Positions 49,089-64,000 of a stretch of DNA of 64,000 nt are shown one piece after another (position 1 is the stretch's first letter; each line of letters starts with the position of its first letter). The DNA is taken from the NCBI GenBank assembly GCA_964020155.1, contig OZ026555.1, positions 3,363,295 to 3,427,294 on the forward strand, read 5' to 3'. Under the pieces are notes generated by a model, which saw only the letters and a list, made by a program, of their open reading frames with translations, was not told the origin of the DNA and made no database searches. Position numbers and translations under genes: made by a program. Source of the DNA: Chondrilla cf. caribensis. Lineage: Eukaryota > Porifera > Demospongiae > Chondrillida > Chondrillidae.

Positions 49089-52000
49089 CTAAACATCAAT
49101 TCCAGCACTGACTGTTGAGGTGATGAGTCTAGAAAACAATTTTGACATGAAGGTGAGACCTGTAGTTCCTCCGGGAATGTAGCTGACTATGAACCTGCAA
49201 ATGGAAATAGTGGAAATCTGTACACAGGTACGAGGGCTATTAGTACTCAATTTTACTGCACACATTAATTCAAAATGGTGTGTCACCAATAAGACTTAGC
49301 TACATTACTGCATAATAAAATATATTAGGAAACCTTGGTGGAGACTTTACATAGTTCAAAGGCTTTGTGGGTCAACCAGTTCTGCAAAATAGATGCATTG
49401 CAACCACCAACAGTAATGGGATCCTGGGATCCTCGTAAACAAACGGCTTCACATGTGATTCATCTTAACCACTGACCCTGGGTGACCTCAATTGTGGTGT
49501 GAAGTGAGTGGTCACACTGCAAATCCTGTAATATGCAACCACACACTTTTTATATGTGTTCTTAGATGCAAAAATTTTACGAAGATTTCGGCCCATGATA
49601 TTCGAAAACGTATGGTCCACTAATAAATGAGTTGGTCTGGGTTGCAAACATCCCACTATAAGGTAGTATGTATGCACAAGTAAACTCACCACACAAGTGC
49701 CAGAATCTGGATTACAGCAAATATGATAGCCAGAACTGTGCTTTTCCACTGTTATGGTAAACAGTTGAGGGAGAGAGAAAACAGACATTAATTTTGATGA
49801 CAGTGGTTTGCGCTGCGTAACAGTAAACACTCTATAGTTACATGTCACAACACACTCCAGAGAAGAACAATACACTAGCTGAGGATTTGGTATACAGGAT
49901 TGTAGGAAGGTTGCCAATAGAGGTTTGTAGCGAGGTTACCAACAGAGGTTTGTAGGGAGGTTACCAACAGAGGTTTGTAGGGAGTCTGTCAACAGAGGTT
50001 TGTAGGGAGGTTGTCAGCAGGGGTTTTGTAGGGAAGTTACCAACAGAGGTTTGTAGGGAGGTTGTCAGCAGGGGTTTTGTAGGGAAGTTACCAACAGAGG
50101 TTTGTAGGGAGGTTGTCAGCAGGGGTTTTGTAGGGAAGTTACCAACAGAGGTTTGTAGGGAGGTTGTCAGCAGGGGTTTTGTAGGGAAGTTACCAACAGA
50201 GGTTTGTAGGGAGGTTGTCAGCAGGGGTTTTGTAGGGAAGTTACCAACAGAGGTTTGTAGGGAGGTTGTCAGCAGGGGTTTTGTAGGGAAGTTACCAACA
50301 GAGGTTTGTAGGGAGGTTGTCAATAAAGGATGTTTGAGGGCTATCTATGTACATACGTATGTTCGTTGGAATTGTTGTATAATCCACATACGTACGTACA
50401 TGTAAAGTGCGGGCATGAATACCGCACATACTGTATGTACATAATTATACTCAATGTACGTACTGTTCTGATATGATCTAAAATCTTTGTCCTAGCTAAT
50501 AAAATGCCCTCCAATAGTAACTTTAACACTACAAATGGCACGTACTGCTCAAGCCTCCAGCTAACCACAGAGTAAGTTAATCATGGAATGTTTTAAATGT
50601 AACACTATCAGTGAAAAATGGTACTGGATCAGTATCTTTTTCATTACACTACACAAAGGGAAACTGTCTTCTTCAACTGCTCCTTTGTTCACTTACTACA
50701 GAGGTCAACAATGTATAATACATGACATTTAGTGTACAAAGTGCTGACCCTGGAAGAAGTGGGTTTTTACTACAGTGGTCTCTCATGACAGGCTCCACTA
50801 TTATATTGCATTTCTGTACGCACTCCAATTTGTGAGAGTACACATCACACATACACCAGAACTCTTACAAATACACACAGTGAAACCTGTGTAATAATGG
50901 TCACTGTATCAGCACGACATCTAGATCTCTACAACAGCCAGGTTACTTATAACCCCCAAAGAGGGCCATTAGTATACAATTCAACCTGTGTATAAAGGCC
51001 ACCTCTCTACAACAGCCAGAATACTAAGTCCAAAAAGGGCCTCTAGTGTAGGGTTCAACCTGTGTATAAAGGCAACCCCTCTATAACAACCAGGTTACTA
51101 AGTCAAAAGGTTCTATAGTGTACAAATAGCTTGTGTATAAAGGTCACCTCTCTGAAAGAGCCACATTTTTGGGTCTCAATTGGGTTACCACTATAGACAG
51201 GTTCTATTCACTGTACAAATGCATCCACTCACCCACAAGGCTGAGAAAAGAGTCCCTGCTATCGATCCTAGGTAGGCTGCTGTGAATGGTAACCGCTCAC
51301 AAGACAGGAGGTGCTTGATGTGGTTCCACGGGCCCCATAGAAACGAAAAACTGTATGAGAAAACACAAACAGTATAATAATATTATACGTATAGCATCGT
51401 ATCAGGCAGGAATTATTAGTAAAGTCACTTTCTATCACATGATATTTTATATTGGACTATGGGTGCTGTACATACGTACTCTGTGCACAATCATCCACAC
51501 CAAGGTACAGCTGATACCAACATGGAGGTGGAACAACAGGAACGAATGAAGCAACCTACTTGTGTATGTACGTAAGTACATAACTGCAATGGAAGAGGTG
51601 AAGTCCAGCTATTGCACAAGTTTTGTTCAGATTTTATCATGTAAGAATGAGGTGGTTGTCAGACACAATGGATACATGGGGAATGGCTCCTCCAGTTACG
51701 GCTGCAAGTTACGTATATCTGTAACCAATTGAATTTGAGCCTCTACATGGAGGGAAATCTACCCAGGCTGTTCTAAATGTTGCATTTCATCACTACCAAG
51801 ACTAAACAAAGCATGTAGGAAACAGTTTTCATCAATATGAGGGTGAATTTGCCTTGAATTGCATGAGCAGAGATATGCAACTCTTCATTCACAATCCTCA
51901 CAACCTCCTGCCCACTATCCACACAACAACCTCCTACCTGCCCACTATCCACACAACAGCCTCCTACCTGCCCACCATACACACAACGGCCTCCTACCTG

Positions 52001-53531
52001 CCCACCATACACACAACGGCCTCCTACCTGCCCACCATACACACAACGGCCTCCTACCTGCCCACCATACGCACAACGGCCTCCTACCTGCCCACCATAC
52101 ACACAACGGCCTCCTACCTGCCCACTATCCACACAACGCCCTCCTACCTGCCCACCATCCACACAACAGCCTCCTACCTACCCACAATGCACAATTACAG
52201 CCTCCTATCTGCACACAACCCACACGTACAACAGCCTGCTACCTGCCGACCATACACACAACAACCTACCACCTGCCCATCATACACACAACAACCTACC
52301 ACCTGCCCATCATACACACAACAACCTCCAGTTTTCCGTGTTCACAATCTACACAACCACATAAAGTATCAATTCAGCAATACACATCCAGTACACACCA
52401 CACATGTTCAACCACACCACAGAAGTGGAGTGCCAACACAGTACATGCAGAACTACATATGTGAAAACAAGGTTCAGTGAGAAAATACCTTACTGGAAAA
52501 AAACAAAACAAATTCACTCAAGGAGGGCTAGAATTCCACTTTACACACCGACCATTCAACCAGTCCAAATACATGTCAATGCTCTCTCACCTTCCCAAAC
52601 TAAATACACTCCCCAGTGTGAACAAAATCACAAATTTCTTAGCTTTGACCAATATGAAAGGTGCCACCAAAAAAGCCTACAAGGAAAAAAACAGGTATGG
52701 GTAGGTGTAGGTAATCTTCATTATATTGAGGAACCAATAGCCAGAGGCTACTGTAAAGGCGCCCAGGAAGACAAATACAGGACACAGGCATACAGGTAAG
52801 TAGCGGGGAAGACCATTATTAATAATATTTTGATACTACAAGAGAAGTTATAACTAATACACTAAGGTGTTCTTTTAAATGTGTGTATGATCTTGGACTC
52901 AGGTAACATGTTACAACACAAGTCAATGTGGTGTGTGGGTATATGCTGCACTGGCAAGATACAGGTATGTACCAGATGGCACCACTGTATACCCTGAATT
53001 TGAGTGTAGCTCCCCATCCCATGTGTGTCATCACATATAGCCAATTGTATGATGTAGGCAATGTACATTAGAAAGGTAGTAACAGTAGATGTTGATGGCA
53101 TAAGCTTATGTCTGTGTTATCTTCGATGGTAGATGTGAGATTGGATATTCAAAGACACTTGTCCATAGCTATAGGATACTTATTCCAAGTTACCCAACTC
53201 TTCAAGACTATACACGACAAAAGACCACAATAAACACGACCGAATGACTAACCAATACAAAACAAAAGATTCCAAGAAGTAACGAGAGAAAGAACCCAGT
53301 GATTCTCTGTTTCTTTGACTGTAGGGCAGAGCGACAACAGATGTGATGTCAACACGCGATTATCAACGTACAAAACTAGTGCCACGTAGGTTGCAACCCA
53401 TCCTCTGTATTCACCAGTTTAAACATTTCGCTATCATTTTCTTGGTTGTCTCCATTCCCACCTCCGTTCCACAAGCGACTGAGGGCATTGGTTATTGAAC
53501 CACTCATTCCATTATTGGAATCGGCAGCCAT
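49089..53531 (-). CDS. SFT2D3: SFT2-family vesicle transport protein (SFT2D3-like)
   Basis: This small four-helix membrane protein belongs to the SFT2 family, implicated in retrograde vesicle fusion with the Golgi. Six exons on the - strand: 53531-53415, 53318-53253, 52676-52591, 51350-51233, 49748-49690, 49194-49089. They join in frame to 183 codons. Visible family marks are SKKQRITGFF before TM1, KAKKFVILFTLGSVFSLGS in TM2, FSFLWGPWNHIKHLL in the loop, and FIVSYIPGGTTG after TM4. The SYIPGGTTG end is closer to SFT2D3 than to SFT2D1 or SFT2D2, which have IPFARDAV. The N-terminus is polar and variable. Introns are large and filled with repeats. The exon 1 donor (GTGAAT, 53414-53409) is the only one I found in the right phase. 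Confidence 0.87.
49917..50327. repeat. 51-bp minisatellite in an SFT2 intron
   Basis: Roughly seven tandem copies of a 51-bp unit containing CAGCAGGGGTTTTGTAGGG and ACCAACAGAGGTTTGTAGGG. The unit is itself two related halves, so it arose by doubling of a ~25-bp unit. The long open frame through it is an artefact of the unit length. Confidence 0.95.
50878..51213. mobile_element. CAGTG-ended element with internal ~75-bp tandem repeats
   Basis: Ends CAGTGAAACCTGT and ACAGGTTCTATTCACTG are inverted. Inside are about four repeats marked by TGTGTATAAAGG and ACCTCTCTACAACAGCC. It lies in an SFT2 intron. Confidence 0.65.
51895..52330. repeat. 30-bp minisatellite in an SFT2 intron
   Basis: About ten well-conserved copies of a 30-bp unit (CCTCCTACCTGCCCACCATA plus CACACAACGG), then decayed copies. 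The unit keeps a frame open on both strands, giving false proteins. Confidence 0.95.
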
Positions 53532-54326
53532 TTTCTTTCTTGATGATTGCTGTACGTGGCGCATGCTACGTAATAATTACGCATACCTCACTCGTCCACA
53601 AGCGAGGGTGTACTGTTCGCACATACGTCCGAAACTTCATGTGCGTTTTCAATTGTATGTGTGTATTTCAATAGTGTGCACATGTAGACGTTTTAAAGCA
53701 GGTACATGTGGTAATACAATGAGTATGGATATCACATCGATTCACATGGCAGTTCTTTATGTTTGCAAATATATAATTGTTCAGTCTATATGCATGTGCA
53801 TGTGTGCATGCAGCTTCTACACACACGTAAACATGTGTTTGGATGGCAAGGATGCAGTGAGTGGATCATGGGAGTGAAAGCAGTTCCCACAGCACTTTTA
53901 TGGTTTGATGTTGGTACGGGATATCATCACATGTGGGTCGCTGTCAGTTGTAGTGATGCCCCCTCTGTTCAAGTATTTCCTACTTGATACCTTATCTTAT
54001 GCCAAAATTGGATTCTTCTTCCTAGTGTACGTATGAAGAATGTGGATTTTGTTCTGCGAATTTTGGTACAAAACAACACATTCAATCGTACTTAATAAGT
54101 CTATTGCTCCCCACATGCTGTATGTACATATATAGAGTGTATCTCATTGGTGGGAATAAGCTCAAGATTTTAAATCCCACGAAGACTTATCATTTATCCC
54201 ATGAACCAAGGTTTATGAGTGAAAACAAACCAAACAAGACTGACAATTTTAGAATTATAACAACAAATACAAGGATTACAATATGTACATAAGCATGATA
54301 ATCACTTTACAACTGTTACAACCATC
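53532..54326. other. Spacer between SFT2 and gene E
   Basis: It holds the 5' flank of the SFT2-like gene and the 3' flank of E. No gene supported; the open frame at 53446-53877 on the + strand is antisense to SFT2 exon 1. Confidence 0.55.
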
Positions 54327-58350
<4,024 letters not shown>

Positions 58351-58628
58351 TTCCTAAAGAATGGTCTTCGGTCCGATCCAGAGATACCAATCGTTGTCCA
58401 ACCATTGGTATCGACACACGCACATCTACTTGGGACAGGAATTCGGCAGCCATAAAAATAGTACATAGGTAGACAGTAAGGATTTACAGGAATGTTGTAC
58501 AATTGAGGTAATTCACCGCGTGATAAGGAGACGTAATGGTCACTGCCATATCCTTGCAATTGGAAGCAATCCATTCCACGAACCTTATCTGACTGCCACA
58601 TAACAGTTGGTCGGGGCTGTGACGTCAC
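58351..58628 (-). other. Cysteine-containing open frame overlapping the start of E
   Basis: An open frame on the - strand (first ATG near 58601) runs into a TGA that overlaps the ATGATG of gene E. It encodes a cysteine-bearing stretch ending SRCACVDTNGWTTIG, which loosely recalls the CWCVD-G core of thyroglobulin type 1 repeats, but the preceding QC element and cysteine spacing do not fit well. It may be 5'UTR of E, an exon of another transcript, or chance. Confidence 0.25.
58620..58627. promoter_or_regulatory. CRE-like palindrome upstream of gene E
   Basis: The perfect octamer TGACGTCA, the consensus site for CREB/ATF bZIP factors, lies about 270 bp upstream of the E start codon. Position is suitable for a promoter, but an octamer can occur by chance. 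Confidence 0.3.
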
Positions 58629-60211
58629 AAAGATTACACAATCGCTTTCAATAGAGATTTAATCAATTTACAACTAGTAAAACATGACAACAGAACAACT
58701 CGAAAACCTGACAAGCAACAGTATATTATGTTAAGAACATATATAAAAGTACAAGACTACAATAGAGCGAGATACTGGGCATAATAATGTGAAATAAATA
58801 TGATATTTTTAAATTAATTACTATATATAAGAAACTGCGTAACCAAATTAATAATAAAAATCCTAATTCATGTTAATTCTGTATGCATATTATGTCTGCA
58901 TGTGAACGGAATAATCATTCTTTGCTGTAAAATTTTATCAATTTGGTTATATAAATTGCATCAATACACTCACAATCAATTTAGTTGATCCATGAAGGCA
59001 AACTCTTTTTCAATGTAATGGACCAAATATAAATTTGAATACATCAATTTACCCAGAATAACATGTACATTTGATGGTTGATCATTGCTATGTGAGAACA
59101 ATATTAGGTAGTTAGTGGCCTTGTTGTAGCAGGTGAAACAACTCGATTATTCAGGATTCAACTGTACGCTTGTAGCAGAGTGAGTATATACTGGCAATCT
59201 CTGAGGTGCTGGAAGAACGAGAATTAATGGCTCTCTATCAATTATATGGTATATTATATTTGGGAATCCAATAATATCTAGTTACGCAACCTTTACTTGG
59301 GTTGTGTGTTACATAGCACTGCATCAGGGATTGCTTTGTGTCAAAATGATCACATCAATCCATCCAACTGTGTACAAGTACCCATATTCATATCAACCAC
59401 CTGTAAGCATGTACAGACATACAAATACACAGACATGAACACACACATGTTCACACACAGAGAGAGAGGGAAAACCCCATCCATTCTATAACATTAATAT
59501 GAATGTATACATGTGTGATCATGAGCATGCGTACATACACCCTGAGTAAATGCAATTCAATCTTTTTTGATGATACCACTATACATGCAGCCAGGCTTGT
59601 GTGATGCCAAACTAATCATTTGTTTACTGTCATTACTACAGTCGAACTCGTTCAGTATGTACTGGGATGATGGGTACTATCAGTCAGTATGTACTGTATC
59701 TTAGGAACGAGGGCCACATCCTATTTTCAATTGTGGTTAATATGCAGTATTTGTAATGCATATTAACCACAGTAAAGTAATTATCTACTGTATAACAGTA
59801 TAGTATTATGATAAGTACAGTGGAACCACTCTATTACAAACCTCTTAAGGTAGCAGAAACCTCTATAATAAGGACACCATTTAGTGTCCCAGTGTAGTAC
59901 TGTAGTGTATTATTAAGAAACCTCTGAATTGAGGATACCTAAAAAGGTCCCAAAGTGTCCATAATAGAGAGGTTCCACTGTATTTGGTACTAAATGTATA
60001 AGTATAATATTATTACAATACACAAGTCCAAACCAACATAATCATTTCACATAATAAGCACCAAATGGAATGATTAAATGTACACTTTACACAAATATAC
60101 TCATAATGTGATCAGCCAACATTATAACATGATGCACTTGGTAAAGAATACTTAGAACTGACATTGTAGTAGACTGCAGCTATAACACATACATATAAGC
60201 CTCATCTACTC
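58629..60211. other. Spacer between genes F and E
   Basis: Apart from the MITE at 59818 and a palindromic TTAACCACA motif near 59735-59770, nothing is seen. It includes the 3' flank of F. Confidence 0.55.
59818..59980. mobile_element. Pogo/Tigger-like MITE
   Basis: The best-preserved copy: TA-CAGTGGAACC at one end and GGTTCCACTG-TA at the other, 163 bp, with the TA duplication expected of pogo/Tc1-mariner elements and no coding capacity. Confidence 0.75.
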
Positions 60212-63200
60212 TTATAGAGACACATAGCCTGGTATAGCTGAGTTGATGTTTTCACTGTTAGATTTATTGAGAAATTGTTCAAGTTGAAAATCACTTAATA
60301 GTGCGTCACTCTCAAACTTTGATGAAGTATCAGACATTTCATCCATATTGATGGTTTTAATGATGGGATTTGATTGGAATTGATCAGAATGAGGTGGAAA
60401 GTCTCCAAGGACCTTGTAACCAGGGAAAGCAGTTGGCATTTCTTCACGCGCCACAGGTTTGTTGAAATCAATAGATAAATCGTTTTGGTCAATATAGTTG
60501 TGTGAGTCATCTACGTGATGCTTCAAATTGATCTCAGAAAGATTATCAAAAACTGTGTCCTTGTCACAATGACTATCTTCAAGAAAGTATGAGCTTTGAA
60601 CCTCTTCCAGCTGCAAATGGATGATTACAATAAGCAAAAAATAACATCATCAGGTACATTACAAAAGTAAATTCATTTGTTTGTAACTTTCAGCTGTTGT
60701 TTAATTTTATTCAATGAATACATGCTGTATTCATATTCGTGTGCATTGACACAGATGTAAAGTGTGGAAACACTTAAGTCAGGTTCCTATGGTTTACATC
60801 CGACTAAATTCGATTGAATTGTGTTTTCAGTACACATAGAACATATCGATCAATAAAATTGATATTCCCACCCATATGAGACATTTCTACTCATCCAAAT
60901 AGTTCACTGATGATTGATGACTGATAGAAGGGGTTCAGACAATTTTGTGTTGTGTCTACACAATATTTCTGCCACAATATGGCTTTATTTATACCACATT
61001 AGAAAAAATCTATGTCTTGACATATTGTTGAAAAGTAGTGAGGAAGATAACGGCAGCACAACTAGGCAGGGTACAGTTTGTCCTGGCATAGAAAATTTAG
61101 TATGCCTAGGTTTCAATGGACTAATCCCAACAATGAGACTTGTATGGGGAAATATGTTGTTTCCCATGCACACATCAGTGACCTTTGCTCCATCACTGAT
61201 GTGTGCACACTTTCTCTTCAATCTATTGCTCAATTGGGATGCAATCAATTTTGTACCATGTCAACATAGGGTTTACAGTCAATTTCAACATATCATATAT
61301 CATATGACATGTGTACATACCATTGATATATTGTGTATGCATGCCTGTATGGTTACAAAATATGCAAGAATCTCATGTTTGCATAGACAATCTTACCTCT
61401 AAGGTTTCATTATCAAGTTCTTTCTTTCCTGTTGATCTTCTCCTGTGGTAGGTATTAATAATAATCATGAAACAAAATTGATTGTTTCAGCAACATACTT
61501 GAAAAGTCATAATTAATGCTTATGAACTCCTATTCCTCACCATGCAAATATACAAGCCCACCTTTTCTTCCCAATGAAGATGGAGACAATCATTACAGAT
61601 CCAAGAATAACCAGAACCAGAACAGTCACACTTGGTACAGTTGCTGAAACTATAACAGCAGTATCTGGATCTAACAAAGGGGCATGTAATAAGAAGTATC
61701 AAGAATGTCACAGCGAGCCTCTAAATGGTGGATCAATGGGTTTGTACAAAACTATCTTCAGAATGCCAACAAGTATCCATTTTAAAGGCAACCAAAGGTA
61801 GGTTTTTTGAACAGTTCAACACTTTACCACAACACTAGTGTAATTTTTCTTACTTATCACAAATTAACCCCCCTCCCCCCCCCCCCCTTCCTAAATCCTA
61901 CCTTATGGTCTGTTACAGTACACATCAAGTGAAATCAGGCCAATTTAAAATAATTTCATACATGGTGAATTACTGTTTACTCACCTGTATCAGTTGAATT
62001 CGAAGGTGGCGATCTGCTTGGCAAAGGGCTTGAGTATGGCTCTACAGTAATAAATCAAAACCTGGTGTAAAGAAATGCACAAACAAGGCATAATGTTATA
62101 GTAAGGCTTAGAATACTTAAGTAAATAAATATAATAGGTATGACTATGACTAAAATGAACACCAAATAATAATATAATTATAATATATTACATGGGTGAA
62201 TAGACAATATCATACTACTTACCTGTCACAGTTGGAAATGGTGAACTGCTCAGTAAAGGGCTTAAGTATGGCTCTAGTGATAAATCAAAAAACATGACAT
62301 TGTTAAGATTAAAGACACCAAAAAGGTATTCAGCAAGCACACTAAAGTAACATAATAAGGTACGACTGTGACTAAATGAACACCAAATATAATAATCATT
62401 ACATGGGTGAATACACAGTAAAATTTAATGTTACTCACACTGTTGCAATGATCACAATTGTGCAGATGATTTGATACTCACCTAATATACTGCTAGTTAT
62501 AACGATATCAAAACACACAACATATATCACACATGCATGCATACATCCGGCAGAACCTTCCTCTATCTATGTTGAATAGACATTTTGTCAGATAATATCT
62601 ACTGAGTGTGCATGCTGTATGCAATGTTTACTTTTCGTAACAGGCTTTGATTAATTACTATAGATCCATACTCAAGACCTTTAGTGATTGACTTGACACT
62701 TCACCCAATTGTGACAGGTAAGTGGTATGATAACTTTAACTGTTGAAACATAACTGCTGGATTGAAAATGTCTCACCTGTGGTTGGTAGGTCACATGATG
62801 TAAAGGATGGGCCAACTACAGTTGTGGCGGGTGGCGTGTGATTATGATCATCGACAGAGCTACTCCACAAGGCAGCTGTACACATGTTTGGCGTTGAAGA
62901 GCTGATATAAATTATATTAACCGATGTAATTGAAGGTGTGATCGTTGTGTGCACCTCAACATTTGCCTGATAAGAACCATAGTATTTTCTCTGAATGGGA
63001 AGTAGAAGATTCATTATTATTTCAATATTATTGTCAACCATATACTTAAATATTATATAAAATTAATACATGTTGGTAGCATACATATTTCGAGTAAAGA
63101 CTTACTGGGGTAAGTCTCGTATTAAGACTACATTTTGGAGTCATTGAAGGAGTATCTGACAAATGACACATTGTAATTCTAATTTATAATGTACAATTTC

Positions 63201-63694
63201 ATTTTATGTAGTATGGACCGAGCTAGGGTCTGCAAATTTCAACACCAAACAAGATGAGGGAAAAGGTGTGCAATACATTCTCAATTATGTATTTGAAACA
63301 TAAAATATCAATGGCTTAATGAATTTTCAACAGGTGTTTCAATTCCACTATAATATTATAGTCTCAAAGTAATATAGATATACTCATTCATGTACATAAG
63401 GTGGATCACCCACTCCCTCATTCAGAATTACATGCATGAAATAATTAAGGGTCTGGATGTTACCATAATAGTTTCAACCTTCCGAAAAAGCATGGTTGCA
63501 CACAATGACTATCAAGTATACCTGACTGTGAAGACAAACCTTTTCCTTGCCACGGAGGCACACAACTTCAATGTTAGTATGCTCGACATCAAAACCAGAC
63601 CTGGTCCAATTCAGGGTACCCCACAAGTTTTCCAATGATGAGCAGTTGAGAGTGAAAAGTGGTAACTTATCCACTGACATAGGAGTAGGTGTAG
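60212..63694 (-). CDS. Type I single-pass membrane protein, paralogue F (5' end outside the window)
   Basis: This is the paralogue of E with the same orientation and exon plan. Visible exons on the - strand: 63694-63540, 62990-62777, 62273-62223, 62041-61985, 61670-61562, 61442-61397, 60610-60212, giving 343 codons plus stop. The ectodomain repeats the cysteine pattern of E (LFTLNCSSLENL, IEVVCLRG, NMCTAALW, FTSCDL). The helix is VPSVTVLVLVILGSVMIVSI. The tail starts SYFLEDSHCDKDTVFDNLSE, like E, and ends PGYVSL. Exons 62273-62223 and 62041-61985 are tandem duplicates of each other (EPYLSPLLSS and EPYSSPLPSR). The signal-peptide exon must lie beyond 63695; I did not find it before 64000. Confidence 0.78.
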
Positions 63695-64000
63695 CTGCAA
63701 ATAGTAAGATATACATAGATGAGTGGAATGTAAATAATAATTGTACATTATACTATACATAATAATTATAAAATAAATCATACATGGGCTGACTTATACA
63801 AACCGAAATTTTGTACGGTTTCATCCTCGCAAATTGAAAAAACACAATATTTTGAAGAATTATCGACTATCGGCCCAAAGGCTGGACTTGGTACAGGGCT
63901 GATTATTCTAGTACTAGAGTGATGTTTGATTCAGTTATGAATGGTTCAAAACAGAATTGCTCCACTACGTAATCTGGTCTACCATCAAAATCGTCTTACG

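Noticed and set aside
49961..50323. 120-codon repetitive protein on the - strand
   Set aside because: The 51-bp minisatellite is a multiple of three, so it stays open by chance; it lies in an intron of the SFT2 gene.
51773..52480. Overlapping repetitive open frames on both strands
   Set aside because: They come from the 30-bp minisatellite, also a multiple of three and intronic.
52700..52830. Hydrophobic open stretch considered as the TM2 exon of SFT2
   Set aside because: A better exon at 52591-52676 has correct splice sites, phase and the KAKKFVILFTLGS family motif.
63120..63164. Possible extra exon of F (a stretch with an AG acceptor and GTAAGT donor)
   Set aside because: Its only open phase does not fit between the neighbouring exons 63540 and 62990, which already join in frame.

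Overview
This window is nuclear DNA from a multicellular animal. The genes are split by short GT-AG introns, the base composition is AT-rich, and microsatellites and small inverted-repeat transposons are abundant. The gene families (tandem adhesion GPCRs with mucin-like stalks, a single-exon rhodopsin-like receptor, unassigned type I membrane proteins) and the compact layout suggest an early-branching invertebrate, with a sponge as my best guess. That placement is inference; I have no species marker.

The left 45 kb (+ strand) is a tandem array of three paralogous adhesion G-protein-coupled receptors (aGPCRs), called A, B and C here. A (444-11675) lacks its first exons, which lie left of the window. 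B (14135-26369) is complete: 19 coding exons, 886 codons. C (27129-45349) is complete: 26 coding exons, 1757 codons. Reconstructing the splice sites by hand gave uninterrupted frames and identical intron phases in all three. Each protein is a signal peptide, a Ser/Thr-rich mucin-like stalk, a GAIN-like region, a GPS autoproteolysis motif ending in Cys-x-Cys-x-His-Leu-Thr, a class B2 seven-helix domain and a charged cytoplasmic tail. Receptor C is the most unusual object here. An in-frame chimeric exon (35909-36134) joins a first GPS directly to the end of a second stalk, so the predicted protein has two complete GAIN+GPS modules in series before one 7TM domain. C also has a stalk exon of about 2.5 kb with internal repeats of 186-191 codons. 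Stranded exon copies (12037-12154, 15375-15527, 28763-28890) are debris of unequal exchange within the array.

At 46369-47496 (+) is an intronless rhodopsin-like seven-helix receptor. On the - strand, 49089-53531 is a six-exon SFT2-family vesicle-transport gene (183 codons, four membrane helices) whose introns hold two minisatellites and a transposon-like repeat.

The right end (- strand) holds two tandem paralogous type I membrane proteins, E (54327-58350, complete, nine exons, 406 codons) and F (60212 to beyond 63694, 5' end outside the window). They share a four-cysteine ectodomain, one membrane helix, a matching basic juxtamembrane exon, and cytoplasmic tails that both end in Tyr-Val-x-Leu. 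I cannot assign them to a known family.

Mobile DNA includes the 3' end of a non-LTR retrotransposon (about 13179-13872), several short elements with pogo/Tigger-like CAGTG termini, foldback elements, and an insertion of about 1.25 kb with inverted arrays of ~50-bp repeats inside an intron of C. No tRNA, rRNA or CRISPR was recognised.
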